Of a stretch of DNA of 64,000 bases, positions 24,778-33,504 are shown in pieces. Position 1 is the stretch's first letter. Every line of letters begins with the position of its first letter. The DNA is from Methanoregula sp. (GTDB lineage: Archaea; Halobacteriota; Methanomicrobia; Methanomicrobiales; Methanospirillaceae). Below the pieces are notes generated by a model, which saw only the letters and a list, made by a program, of their open reading frames with translations, was not told the DNA's origin and searched no databases. Where the stretch lies: positions 62,001-126,000 of the forward strand of contig JAUYTV010000020.1 in NCBI GenBank assembly GCA_030694985.1, in the 5' to 3' direction. Made by a program: the position numbers and the translations under genes.

Positions 24778-25179
24778 ATGAAAATCGGGATCTATAAAGA
24801 GGTGCAGATCGATACAAGCCACCGTCTGCTCTATTACAAGGGAAAGTGCGCCAACCTCCATGGGCACCGGTGGAAGATAGAAGTCTGGATGGAAGGGGAG
24901 CCGGACCCGGTAACGCAAATACTGATCGATTACAGTCTGATCAAGCAGGTCATCAACAAGTACGATCACCAGATCATCCTGAACCGCAAAGACCCGATGG
25001 TTCCCCGCATTGAAGAGTTCCACCCGGTTATTACGACCCCCGGGGAACCAACCAGTGAATTGATGGCAGTCCTTATCCGGGATGATCTCCACGCGGTCTG
25101 CCGTGAGAGAGGAATAAAGGCAACTGTAACTAAGATCAGGGTCTGGGAATCCCCCACCGCTTTTGCTGAGCTTACTTAA
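24778..25179 (+). CDS. queD: 6-carboxytetrahydropterin synthase family protein QueD
   Basis: 133 residues. Family COG0720: zinc histidines in TSHRLLYYKGKCANLHGHRW and a conserved DH pair in KYDHQIILN. A cysteine stands before NLHGH, and a conserved glutamate follows in RVWESPTAFAE. In archaeosine synthesis QueD makes 6-carboxy-5,6,7,8-tetrahydropterin. The longer frame from 24697 adds hydrophobic residues unlike the family. queE starts directly after its stop codon, and queC overlaps queE, so all three are one operon. Confidence 0.92.
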   Translation: MKIGIYKEVQIDTSHRLLYYKGKCANLHGHRWKIEVWMEGEPDPVTQILIDYSLIKQVINKYDHQIILNRKDPMVPRIEEFHPVITTPGEPTSELMAVLIRDDLHAVCRERGIKATVTKIRVWESPTAFAELT

Positions 25180-25788
25180 ATGAAAGTCACTGAAATTTTT
25201 AAGAGCCTTCAGGGGGAGGGGAAAAACCAGGGCAAAGGCTGCCTCTTTATCCGTCTTTCTGGCTGCAACCTGAACTGCCACTGGTGCGATACGGAATACG
25301 CCAGGACGGGCGGAAAGGAGATGAGCCTCGACGCAATCCTTGAGCAGGTCTGGCGTATCAACCCCCCGTACATCTGCATCACGGGCGGCGAACCACTCAT
25401 GCAGGAAGAATCACTTGAGCCACTGCTCCAATCACTGCACAAGCGGGGCGCGCTGATCGATATTGAGACAAACGGCACCTATGCATTTACCCGTTTGCAG
25501 CCGTATGCCTCGATCTGCATGGATGTGAAATGCCCCTCCTCCGGAGAGCAGAGCGATCTTTTACTGCTCAATGCCATCCGCCCGCAGGACAGCGTGAAGT
25601 TTGTTCTCAAGGATGAAACGGATTGCCAATACGCACAGCAGGTAATGGAGTTGCATAAGATTGCCGGAGAGATATTCTTCTCTCCGGTTGCTGGCAGCAA
25701 TTACGCCACGATTGCACAATTCATACTGGCCAACAACCTGCCTGTCAGGTTCCAGTTACAGCTGCATAAGATCATCGGAGTGAAATGA
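25180..25788 (+). CDS. queE: 7-carboxy-7-deazaguanine synthase QueE (radical SAM)
   Basis: 202 residues. The radical SAM cluster motif is CNLNCHWC, preceded by [21 protein letters not shown] as in QueE, and the GGEP motif follows (ITGGEPLM). It rearranges the QueD product to 7-carboxy-7-deazaguanine using SAM, Mg and a 4Fe-4S cluster. It starts the base after the queD stop and overlaps queC by ATGA. Confidence 0.94.
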   Translation: MKVTEIFKSLQGEGKNQGKGCLFIRLSGCNLNCHWCDTEYARTGGKEMSLDAILEQVWRINPPYICITGGEPLMQEESLEPLLQSLHKRGALIDIETNGTYAFTRLQPYASICMDVKCPSSGEQSDLLLLNAIRPQDSVKFVLKDETDCQYAQQVMELHKIAGEIFFSPVAGSNYATIAQFILANNLPVRFQLQLHKIIGVK

Positions 25789-26450
25789 AAGCCGTATGTT
25801 TACTTTCAGGAGGCATGGACTCATCCACGCTCGCGTACCTTGCAAAAAGCGAGGGATACGATATCTGTGCCCTGCACCTGAACTACGGGCAGCGGACGGA
25901 ATCAAAAGAACTGGCATGCGCACAAAAGATTGCCTCCCTTCTCCGAGCAAAAGATTTCATCGCAGTCAACGTAGGTTATTTTTCACAATTTGGGGAGAAC
26001 AGCCTCACGGATAAAAAAATTACCGTAGAAAAATTTGATTCCGCGCGGGCGCACGTTCCCAACACGTACGTTCCGTTCCGGAATGCGAACCTGCTCTCGA
26101 TTGCCACCAGTTTTGCCGAGGCAAAAGACGCAGAGGCGATCTTCATCGGGGTCCAGTCGCTCGATTACAGTGGTTACCCGGACTGCCGTCCGCAGTTTAT
26201 CGAGGCGTTCCAGCGCGTGATTGATCTGGGTACAAAGGACACCACATCGATCACTCTCAAAACCCCCTTCATCAGGATGACCAAAACAGACATCTTAAAC
26301 GTGGGATTGAAACTCGGAGTTCCGTACGAGCACACATGGTCCTGTTACCAGAATGAAGAAAAAGCCTGTGGAACCTGTGGATCGTGCCATTTCCGGAAGG
26401 ATGCCTTTGCCGCAATCGGAAAACAAGATCCAATCGCGTACGAGGAATAA
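25785..26450 (+). CDS. queC: 7-cyano-7-deazaguanine (preQ0) synthase QueC
   Basis: 221 residues. The PP-loop SGGMDSS near the start binds [16 protein letters not shown] is family-typical, and the C-terminal zinc site is [17 protein letters not shown] with further cysteine upstream (WSCYQ). It converts the QueE product to preQ0 with ammonia and ATP. In archaea preQ0 is put into position 15 of tRNA and becomes archaeosine. It overlaps queE by four bases. Confidence 0.95.
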   Translation: MKAVCLLSGGMDSSTLAYLAKSEGYDICALHLNYGQRTESKELACAQKIASLLRAKDFIAVNVGYFSQFGENSLTDKKITVEKFDSARAHVPNTYVPFRNANLLSIATSFAEAKDAEAIFIGVQSLDYSGYPDCRPQFIEAFQRVIDLGTKDTTSITLKTPFIRMTKTDILNVGLKLGVPYEHTWSCYQNEEKACGTCGSCHFRKDAFAAIGKQDPIAYEE

Positions 26451-26948
26451 ATGGAGATCTTTTCCGGAAGAAGCCTATGGATAGAGAGCCGTATGATCCG
26501 GCTCCCGAACGGAATTGAAAAAGAGAGGGTGATCGTCCACCCGAGCAATGCCGTGGCAATACTTCCCATTGCAGGAGAGCGGTGCAAACTGGTAAAACAA
26601 TACCGGTATGCGATCGACCAGTATATACTAGAAGCCCCGGCAGGAACAATGGAACCGGGCGAAGACCCGTTGCAGACCGCTCACCGCGAACTGATCGAAG
26701 AGACGGGTTTTGCAGCGCAGAAGATGCTTGAAAAAGGGTTCATTTATACAACACCTGGCTATACTGATGAGAAGATCTTCTTGTTTGAGGCCAGGGATCT
26801 TTTTACCTCAACGGAGTTTGGGAAAGATGAGGATGAAGTGATCGAGGTGGTGGATGTGGCCATAAGCGATCTCAGTGAGATGATCCGCAATGGAACGATC
26901 GTTGATGCAAAGACCATCTGCCTGATCCACCACTGTTTCGGGTGCTGA
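26451..26948 (+). CDS. NUDIX hydrolase, ADP-ribose pyrophosphatase-like
   Basis: 165 residues. The NUDIX box fits exactly: G-x5-E-x7-REL-x-EE-x-GF in GTMEPGEDPLQTAHRELIEE followed by TGF. Strands before it (VKQYRYAIDQYILEAPAG) are as in ADP-ribose pyrophosphatases, the likely activity. It begins directly after the queC stop, so it is probably co-transcribed with the preQ0 genes, though a functional link is not evident. Confidence 0.85.
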   Translation: MEIFSGRSLWIESRMIRLPNGIEKERVIVHPSNAVAILPIAGERCKLVKQYRYAIDQYILEAPAGTMEPGEDPLQTAHRELIEETGFAAQKMLEKGFIYTTPGYTDEKIFLFEARDLFTSTEFGKDEDEVIEVVDVAISDLSEMIRNGTIVDAKTICLIHHCFGC

Positions 26949-26950
26949 TC

Positions 26951-27874
26951 ATGCGTTCATTGCTTACTATTGGAGTCATCATGGTCCTGCTCCTTGCATC
27001 TGCCGGATGTACGGGCACACCCGGTACTACAGGTACATCAGGTAATAGTGTGAAGCCTGCATACTCAGTAGATAACAAGGGTATCCTTTCTGTAGCCTGC
27101 GCTCCGGTGACGACAAGTGAAGAGATGATCTTCTCCAATGAATCATATACTAAAACCCGTATCGTCATGCACACCCAGAGCAGCGATGTGGTCACTTATC
27201 TTGCTGCACCTAAAAACCCGAAAGCAGCAATGGTGTATGCCCCAGGAGCGGGAGAGAAGATCACCGGCCATGATGAGCGGATGGTACGGTATGCAGCAGC
27301 CAGCTATGCGTTCATGTTTACCGATACACGGGGCAATGGTGCAGAAACCCCCGGCCTTCCATTCAGCCCGCAACTGGTCCAGCTGGATTACAGCCGGTTT
27401 GAAAACGGAGAATGGCCACAATATTATCTCTCGGTCTGCGATCTGGTCAATGCGCAGAAGATCGTTTCTGACCGGTTCTCTGTCCCGGTCTATGTGATGG
27501 GGTCGAGTAATGGGGGACGGTATGCAGCAGTTGCTGCCGGTGTTGAACCACAGTTCGCCGGGTACGTGGGAATCTCCACTTCCGATTGGGGATTGCTGGA
27601 TTCAACGATTCAGCAGGGTTACACAAGAGACCCTGTACGATTCGCCACATCCGTTGAGCCCAGCACATATTTCACAAAAATTACCCCGCGCACGGTCTGG
27701 ATCTTCCATGCGGTGAGTGACCCGTTCATCCCGTTTGCAAACGGAAAACAGTTCTTTGACTCGGCAAAGGAACCCAAGAAATTCATCGAATTTTATGGCG
27801 ACCATGGCATCAACAGCGATGTTGATACACAGATCATTATGCACATGAGGCAAATTTATGCCACACGCGAGTGA
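26951..27874 (+). CDS. Exported lipoprotein of the alpha/beta hydrolase fold
   Basis: 307 residues from ATG 26951; a GTG at 26942 would overlap the NUDIX gene. A signal with lipobox (LLLASAGC) anchors it outside. The mature part has an alpha/beta hydrolase layout: nucleophile serine in GSSNGGRY, an aspartate in HAVSDPFIPF and a histidine in FYGDHGIN near the end. It may be an esterase or peptidase-like enzyme acting at the cell surface; the substrate is unknown. It is likely the last gene of the preceding run. Confidence 0.7.
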   Translation: MRSLLTIGVIMVLLLASAGCTGTPGTTGTSGNSVKPAYSVDNKGILSVACAPVTTSEEMIFSNESYTKTRIVMHTQSSDVVTYLAAPKNPKAAMVYAPGAGEKITGHDERMVRYAAASYAFMFTDTRGNGAETPGLPFSPQLVQLDYSRFENGEWPQYYLSVCDLVNAQKIVSDRFSVPVYVMGSSNGGRYAAVAAGVEPQFAGYVGISTSDWGLLDSTIQQGYTRDPVRFATSVEPSTYFTKITPRTVWIFHAVSDPFIPFANGKQFFDSAKEPKKFIEFYGDHGINSDVDTQIIMHMRQIYATRE

Positions 27875-27911
27875 ATAAGTAATAGCTCAATAGAGAGGTT
27901 TGAGACCGGCA

Positions 27912-29183
27912 ATGGCAGAAGAACGGGAGATGGACGACGCGCGAAAGCGTTATGAGTTCAAAAAGGCGCTCGAAAAGCTCGAGTTACAACAGGGAGACGG
28001 CACAGAACTTATCACGATCTACATTCCCCCTGACAAGCAGATCTACGATGTTACCAATCAGCTGAAAGACGAGTTTGGCCAGTGCGCAAACATCAAGAGC
28101 AAGCAGACCAAAACCAATGTCCAGAGTGCCATCTCCTCCATTCTCTCACGGCTCAAATACTACAAGCGCCCGCCACTGCATGGACTCGCAGTCTTCTGCG
28201 GTACGGTCAAAACCTATGGTGATCGCACTGATCTCCAGTGCACGATCGTAGAGCCCCCTGAACCTCTCAACCTCTACATGTACCGCTGCAGCTCGAACTT
28301 CGAACTCGAGCCGCTCAAGCAGATGCTCGAAGAAAAGTCCATCTACGGGCTTCTCGTTCTTGATCGCAGGGAAGCGTACTGGGGCTTTTTACGCGGCAAC
28401 CGGATCGAACCTGTTGGCGGAACAACTTCAACAGTTCCGGGAAAAACCCGCAAAGGTGGCCAGTCCGCTGCCCGGTTCGGACGTCTCAGGGAGATTGCGA
28501 TCGCCGAGTTCTATTCCAGAATAGGGGAGCGAGCCAGTGCGATATTCCTTGCAGAGAAGGATTTTTTCGAGCGCTTCAAGGGTGTGCTGATCGGGGGCCC
28601 CAGCCCGACAAAAGAGGAGTTTGAAGCCGGTAGCTTTCTCCACCACGAAGTCCAGAAACGGATCATCGGAATCTATGATGTAGCCTATACCAACGAAGAC
28701 GGACTCTCCGAACTGGTGGATGCAGCAAAGGACGCGCTCAAAGGCATGGGCGTTATCAAAGAAAAAGCATTCATGGACCGATTCTTAAGAGAACTTGTCA
28801 AGGATGCCAGCATAGCTGCCTATGGAGAAGAGAGCATCAGGAAAAATCTTGAACTGGGCGCTGTCGATATCCTGCTTCTCTCAGCAAACCTCAGAAAATC
28901 CCGGCTCCGGATAAAATGCCAGAACTGTGATTTCACCGATGAGAAGACCGTTCACATCGATGCAGGAAAAACGGTCCGGGACATCCCCCTTGGTTCATGT
29001 CCGAAATGTACCGCACCGATCATCCTCGAAGAGGAGATAGATATCGTCGATGAACTAACCAAACTCGCTGAACAGAGCAGTGCCAAAGTCGAGCTCATAT
29101 CCGATGATTTTGAAGAGGGGTCGATCCTCTTCTCTGCATTCGGAGGGATTGCCGCAATACTTCGCTACAGGACGGGGTGCTGA
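27912..29183 (+). CDS. prf1: Peptide chain release factor aRF1
   Basis: 423 residues. It recognises all three stop codons and triggers peptide release. The stop-codon motif NIKS is in CANIKSKQTKTNV, and the catalytic GGQ is in GKTRKGGQSAARF. A C-terminal zinc-type pair (CQNCDFT...CPKC) is present. ATG 27912 is chosen over the TTG at 27900; ATG 27930 is also possible. The stop overlaps the start of argS by one base (TGATG). Confidence 0.97.
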   Translation: MAEEREMDDARKRYEFKKALEKLELQQGDGTELITIYIPPDKQIYDVTNQLKDEFGQCANIKSKQTKTNVQSAISSILSRLKYYKRPPLHGLAVFCGTVKTYGDRTDLQCTIVEPPEPLNLYMYRCSSNFELEPLKQMLEEKSIYGLLVLDRREAYWGFLRGNRIEPVGGTTSTVPGKTRKGGQSAARFGRLREIAIAEFYSRIGERASAIFLAEKDFFERFKGVLIGGPSPTKEEFEAGSFLHHEVQKRIIGIYDVAYTNEDGLSELVDAAKDALKGMGVIKEKAFMDRFLRELVKDASIAAYGEESIRKNLELGAVDILLLSANLRKSRLRIKCQNCDFTDEKTVHIDAGKTVRDIPLGSCPKCTAPIILEEEIDIVDELTKLAEQSSAKVELISDDFEEGSILFSAFGGIAAILRYRTGC

Positions 29184-30847
29184 TGCTCCTTGAGAAACGA
29201 AAATTTTTAGAACGCGTGCTTAAGGAGAGCACCGGCATGGATGATGTGCAGCTGGCCGAAGGTGGCGAGCACGCCGATCTTGCCACTACTGTCGCATTCG
29301 CACTTGCAAAACAGAAGAAACAGGCACCGGTCAAAATCGCACAGGATCTTGTGGCTGAACTTTTGAAACATCCTGATCTCGCGGGAATCCAAGTTGAAGC
29401 AAAAGGCCCCTATATCAATTTCATTTTCGGTAAGGAATACGTCAGCGATACCATAAAAGCAGCAGTGAAACCGGGATACGGTTCGCTTGAGAAAAAAACA
29501 ACCCGCGTGGTGCTCGAACACACGAGCGCCAACCCAAACGGCCCCCTCCATGTAGGACATATCAGGAACTCGATCATCGGAGACACCCTTGCCCGGGCAT
29601 TCCGAAAGGCTGGTTACCGGCTCGAAGTGCAGTACTATGTCAATGACATGGGCCGGCAGATCGCCATTGTGGTCTGGGGTTTTATTCACCTCGACAATAC
29701 TCAGGAAAAGGGCGAGAAAGAGGATGCCCATATCGCCCGCATCTACATAGCCGCAAACCGTAAGATCGAGGAAGATCCGGAGATCACCCAGCAGGTCAAT
29801 GAACTGATGCAACTGGTGGAGAAGGGTGATACAGCGACGGTCAAGAAGTTCAGGAACGAGGTCACACGCTGCCTTGAAGGATTTGAGGTCACTATGAAGA
29901 ACCTCAATGTATCGCACGACCGGTTTGTCTGGGAGAGCGATTTCATCCGGAATGGCTACACCGAGCGGATCATCAACAGGATCAAAAAACTCCCGCAGGC
30001 AAGACAGGAAGAGACCCTGGCCCTTGATTTGTCAGAGTTCGGGTTCGAGAACAAGTATGTGATCCGGCGCAGTGACGGCACTTCAGTCTATGCAGCCCGT
30101 GACCTTGCGTTCCATGCATGGAAAGGGGCAAACTTTGACCGGATGATTGATGTGCTCGGAGCTGACCACAAGCTGATTGGCGCACAACTCCAGTGCACCC
30201 TGAAACTTCTTGGAGATAAGGTACCGGAGATTGTCCACTTCGAGTTCGTATCCCTGCCTGAAGGGGCGATGAGTACGAGGGCGGGCAAATTCGTTTCGGC
30301 CGACGACCTGATCACCGAGATCAACAAGCGGGCATTCGATGAAGTGACCGCTCGGAGACCGGAACTCGATGAACCGGCCCGCAGATCAATTGCCCGGTCG
30401 GTGGGTCTTGCAGCTGTACGGTATGATATCGTAAAAGTGTCTCCCGAAAAAAGCACGGTCTTTGACTGGAAGGAAGCACTGGATTTCGAACGCCAGAGCG
30501 GCCCGTACATCCAGTACTCCCATGCCCGTGCCTGTAGTATTTTAGACAAAGCAGGGCCGTTTGAGGAATGCTACGATCTCGAAACCCCGGCAGAGATCGC
30601 CCTTGCCAAACAGATCGCAAAGCTGCCCATGGTCATCGAGCGGGTGATCGCGGAGCTCCGCCCACATATCCTTGCCACGTACTCCCGCGAACTGGCAGAC
30701 ACCTTCAACTCGTTCTACCATTTCGATCCGGTACTGAAAAGCGAGGGAAAGGTTCGCAATCGCCGGCTTACACTTGTGAAAGCAGCGCAGAACACGCTCA
30801 AAGAATCGTTAGAGACGCTTGGGATCGATGCCATCCGCACCATGTGA
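29183..30847 (+). CDS. argS: Arginyl-tRNA synthetase
   Basis: 554 residues, class I. The HIGH-like motif reads LHVGHIRNSIIGD after the family signature EHTSANPNGP, and the KMSK-equivalent region is GAMSTRAGKFV. The N-terminal Add-1 domain (LAEGGEHADLATTVAF) and the anticodon-binding C-terminus (DTFNSFYHFDPVL) are present. It overlaps aRF1 by one base and taw1 by 20 bases, a compact translation-related run. Confidence 0.97.
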   Translation: MLLEKRKFLERVLKESTGMDDVQLAEGGEHADLATTVAFALAKQKKQAPVKIAQDLVAELLKHPDLAGIQVEAKGPYINFIFGKEYVSDTIKAAVKPGYGSLEKKTTRVVLEHTSANPNGPLHVGHIRNSIIGDTLARAFRKAGYRLEVQYYVNDMGRQIAIVVWGFIHLDNTQEKGEKEDAHIARIYIAANRKIEEDPEITQQVNELMQLVEKGDTATVKKFRNEVTRCLEGFEVTMKNLNVSHDRFVWESDFIRNGYTERIINRIKKLPQARQEETLALDLSEFGFENKYVIRRSDGTSVYAARDLAFHAWKGANFDRMIDVLGADHKLIGAQLQCTLKLLGDKVPEIVHFEFVSLPEGAMSTRAGKFVSADDLITEINKRAFDEVTARRPELDEPARRSIARSVGLAAVRYDIVKVSPEKSTVFDWKEALDFERQSGPYIQYSHARACSILDKAGPFEECYDLETPAEIALAKQIAKLPMVIERVIAELRPHILATYSRELADTFNSFYHFDPVLKSEGKVRNRRLTLVKAAQNTLKESLETLGIDAIRTM

Positions 30848-31727
30848 TGCCCTGCGGAAGCAGGGATACCAGTTTTTTTCAAAGACTTCGGGTGCCGCTC
30901 TTAAGCCCTGCATGTGGTGCAAACGGGCGCTCATGGGCGGCGACATGTGCTACAAGCACCAGTTCTACGGGATTGACAGCCACCGCTGCATCCAGATGAC
31001 TCCTACCCTGCGCTGCAACCAGCGCTGTCTCTTCTGCTGGCGATCGTTTGAACATGAAGTGCCGGATGTGGAGGAATGCTCTCCTGAAACGATTATTGCC
31101 GGGGTACACAAGTTCCAGAAAAAGGCTCTTGCCGGGTATAATGCGGTTCTTTACAATACAGTCACTCCTGAACGGTGGCAGGAAGCGCTGGATCCAAAGC
31201 ATGTCGCTATCTCGCTCTCCGGAGAGCCTACGCTCTACAGTCAGCTCCCTGCGCTAATCGATCTCTTCAACGATAAGGGCTACACCACATTTCTCGTGAG
31301 TAACGGTACCAATCCTGACATGCTTCGGCAATGCCACTCGTACCAGATGTATGTCTCGCTTGATGCACCGGATCGGGAGACCTACATGAAGATATGTCGT
31401 CCGCAGGAGGATTACTGGGAACGAGTGAACGAGAGCCTTGCCCTGCTGGGAACACGACGGTCCGCAGTGCGGATCACCCTTGTTAAGGGTCTCAACGATT
31501 TCGCACCGGAAAAATATGCTGCAATCCTGCAGGATTCGGGGGCGTCATTTGTGGAAGTGAAGGGATATATGTATCTGGGATACAGTAGAAACCGGTTGGC
31601 TAGAGAGAGTATGCCGGAGCATGTGCATGTGCGATCGTTTGCAGAGAAGATCGCAGCATCGTGCGATTACCGGCTCAAAGATGAGAATATACTGAGCAGA
31701 GTGGTCTGCCTGGAGCGTAAAACATGA
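30828..31727 (+). CDS. taw1: 4-demethylwyosine synthase Taw1 (TYW1 core, radical SAM)
   Basis: 299 residues. It makes the tricyclic imidazopurine of wyosine at position 37 of tRNA-Phe from 1-methylguanosine and pyruvate. The radical SAM motif is [10 protein letters not shown], with the Taw1-typical [19 protein letters not shown] before it and extra cysteines for a second cluster. The best start is ATG 30828 inside argS; TTG 30819 is possible. Its end overlaps sepS (ATGA). Confidence 0.92.
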   Translation: MPSAPCDALRKQGYQFFSKTSGAALKPCMWCKRALMGGDMCYKHQFYGIDSHRCIQMTPTLRCNQRCLFCWRSFEHEVPDVEECSPETIIAGVHKFQKKALAGYNAVLYNTVTPERWQEALDPKHVAISLSGEPTLYSQLPALIDLFNDKGYTTFLVSNGTNPDMLRQCHSYQMYVSLDAPDRETYMKICRPQEDYWERVNESLALLGTRRSAVRITLVKGLNDFAPEKYAAILQDSGASFVEVKGYMYLGYSRNRLARESMPEHVHVRSFAEKIAASCDYRLKDENILSRVVCLERKT

Positions 31728-33376
31728 GGTTCAATCCTGAAGAATGGAAACGAAAGTCGCATGAGAATTTTGAAGATGCATGGCACGAAGGCCCGTCTGT
31801 TGTAACACCCCCGGGACATGCGGCAACCTATCCGTGTCTCTCGTTCAAACGGGCTCAGGCACACCCGATCTTTGCAACGATAAACCGGCTTCGCGAGACC
31901 TACCTTTCACTGGGATTCGATGAGGCGGAGAACCCGGTCATCATCGAGGAACAGGACATCTACCGCCAGTTCGGCCCTGAAGCAATGGCTGTGCTTGACC
32001 GTGTCTTCTATCTCGGGGGTCTCCCTCGTCCGAACGTAGGGATTGCACGAAAACAGCTCGATGAGATCAACGAAATCCTGATGAGTCACCGGAGCCCGCT
32101 CGTCCACCACGATGCGGTTCCGGTTGCACAAGCCCATCACCATGAGCATTACCAGCCCATGACGACAGAGACCGAGGAGCACTTGCGGGAGACACTTCAT
32201 GCATACAAAAAATCGGAGATTGACGGGGATGAACTGACCTTCGAACTCTCCAAGGTGTTGGGTGTGGATGATGCACTGGTTGTGCACATCCTTGACGCAG
32301 TCTTTCCGGAGTTCCGGGCGCTTGTCCCGGAATCCTCGCGTTCCACGCTGCGCAGTCACATGACGAGCGGCTGGTTCATGACGCTCGGTGCCATCTGGGA
32401 GAAAACAGCGCTTCCAATCCGTATGTTCTCGGTTGACCGGTGTTTCCGGCGCGAGCAGGCCGAAGGACCGACACGGCTCATGACCTACCACTCGGCATCG
32501 TGTATCATTGCCGGAGAAGATGTCACCATAGAAGACGGTAAAGCAGTGAGTGAGGCGCTCCTCTCCGCTTTCGGGTACACAGATTTCCGGTTCCAGCCTG
32601 ACGAGAAACGGTCCAAGTATTATATGCCGGATTCCCAGACCGAAGTATACGCCCGCCACCCGGTGCACGGATGGGTCGAAGTGGCAACATTCGGTATGTA
32701 CTCCCCATCTGCACTTGCTGAGTACGGCATCGGGGTACCGGTTATGAATCTCGGCTTGGGTGTTGAGCGGCTTGCGATGATCGCGTATAATTCCAACGAT
32801 GTCCGGCAACTCTGTTTCCCCCAGTTCTTCCCAAAAACGATCACGGACAGGGAGATCGCCCGTGCAGTTCATGTGCGGGAAGAGCCGGTGTCCCCGGAAG
32901 GAAAACAGCTTGCAGCAGCGATCTTACGTGTCGCTACCGCAAATGGATCTGCAGCCGGGCCATGCTCGTTTGATGCATGGGAAGGCACTCTTGGGGGAGT
33001 GGCGATAAAAGTGGCTGTGGAAGAGCCGGAATCCAATGCAAAACTATGTGGTCCTGCCTGTGCCAATGAAATATTCGTCCACGAGGGATCAATTCTGGGA
33101 GTGCCGGATGTTGAGAAGTGGAAACAGGTGCGGACAGAGGGAGTGGCAACCGGCATCAGCTACCTGAGTGCAGTTGCAGCACTCGCTGCAGCCCGGATTG
33201 AAGAAGCAGCCCGATGCGGGAAGTCTACCACTGTGCAGGTGAAGATGGGAAAACTCCCCAGTGATATCAACTTGAAGATAGAGGAGTTTGCGATGCGAGC
33301 CGTGACAGACAATAACAAGAAAGTGGATGTGCGGGGGCCGGTGTTTCTTTCCGTTCGTTCTACAATCACGGAATAA
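31724..33376 (+). CDS. sepS: O-phosphoseryl-tRNA(Cys) synthetase (SepRS)
   Basis: 550 residues, class II. It charges tRNA-Cys with phosphoserine, which SepCysS later turns into cysteine. The family opening [20 protein letters not shown], class II motif 2 ([16 protein letters not shown]) and motif 3 ([12 protein letters not shown]) are clear. The enzyme is largely restricted to methanogens and close relatives. It overlaps taw1 by four bases. No SepCysS gene is in the window. Confidence 0.97.
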   Translation: MRFNPEEWKRKSHENFEDAWHEGPSVVTPPGHAATYPCLSFKRAQAHPIFATINRLRETYLSLGFDEAENPVIIEEQDIYRQFGPEAMAVLDRVFYLGGLPRPNVGIARKQLDEINEILMSHRSPLVHHDAVPVAQAHHHEHYQPMTTETEEHLRETLHAYKKSEIDGDELTFELSKVLGVDDALVVHILDAVFPEFRALVPESSRSTLRSHMTSGWFMTLGAIWEKTALPIRMFSVDRCFRREQAEGPTRLMTYHSASCIIAGEDVTIEDGKAVSEALLSAFGYTDFRFQPDEKRSKYYMPDSQTEVYARHPVHGWVEVATFGMYSPSALAEYGIGVPVMNLGLGVERLAMIAYNSNDVRQLCFPQFFPKTITDREIARAVHVREEPVSPEGKQLAAAILRVATANGSAAGPCSFDAWEGTLGGVAIKVAVEEPESNAKLCGPACANEIFVHEGSILGVPDVEKWKQVRTEGVATGISYLSAVAALAAARIEEAARCGKSTTVQVKMGKLPSDINLKIEEFAMRAVTDNNKKVDVRGPVFLSVRSTITE

Positions 33377-33380
33377 ATTC

Positions 33381-33388
33381 TTTTTTTT
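33381..33388 (+). terminator. Oligo-T terminator after sepS
   Basis: T8 starts five bases after the sepS stop codon and leads into the 18-bp tandem repeat. Confidence 0.5.
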
Positions 33389-33442
33389 ATCCGATCCTGT
33401 ATTTTTATCAGATCCTGTATTTTTATCAGATCCTGTATGAGG
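33389..33442. repeat. Three tandem 18-bp repeats
   Basis: The unit ATCAGATCCTGTATTTTT occurs at 33389 (one change), 33407 and 33425 (last four bases changed). Each unit adds a T5 run, so it may strengthen termination between the convergent sepS and helicase genes. Too short and regular for CRISPR. Confidence 0.85.
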
Positions 33443-33504
33443 ACCCCGTGTGAGTGGGAACTCGAAATCCCTTCACCTCATTATCATGGACTTTCGTACT
33501 ATCG

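Noticed and set aside
31907-32872. 321-codon frame opposite sepS
   Set aside because: Antisense shadow of a well-conserved gene.
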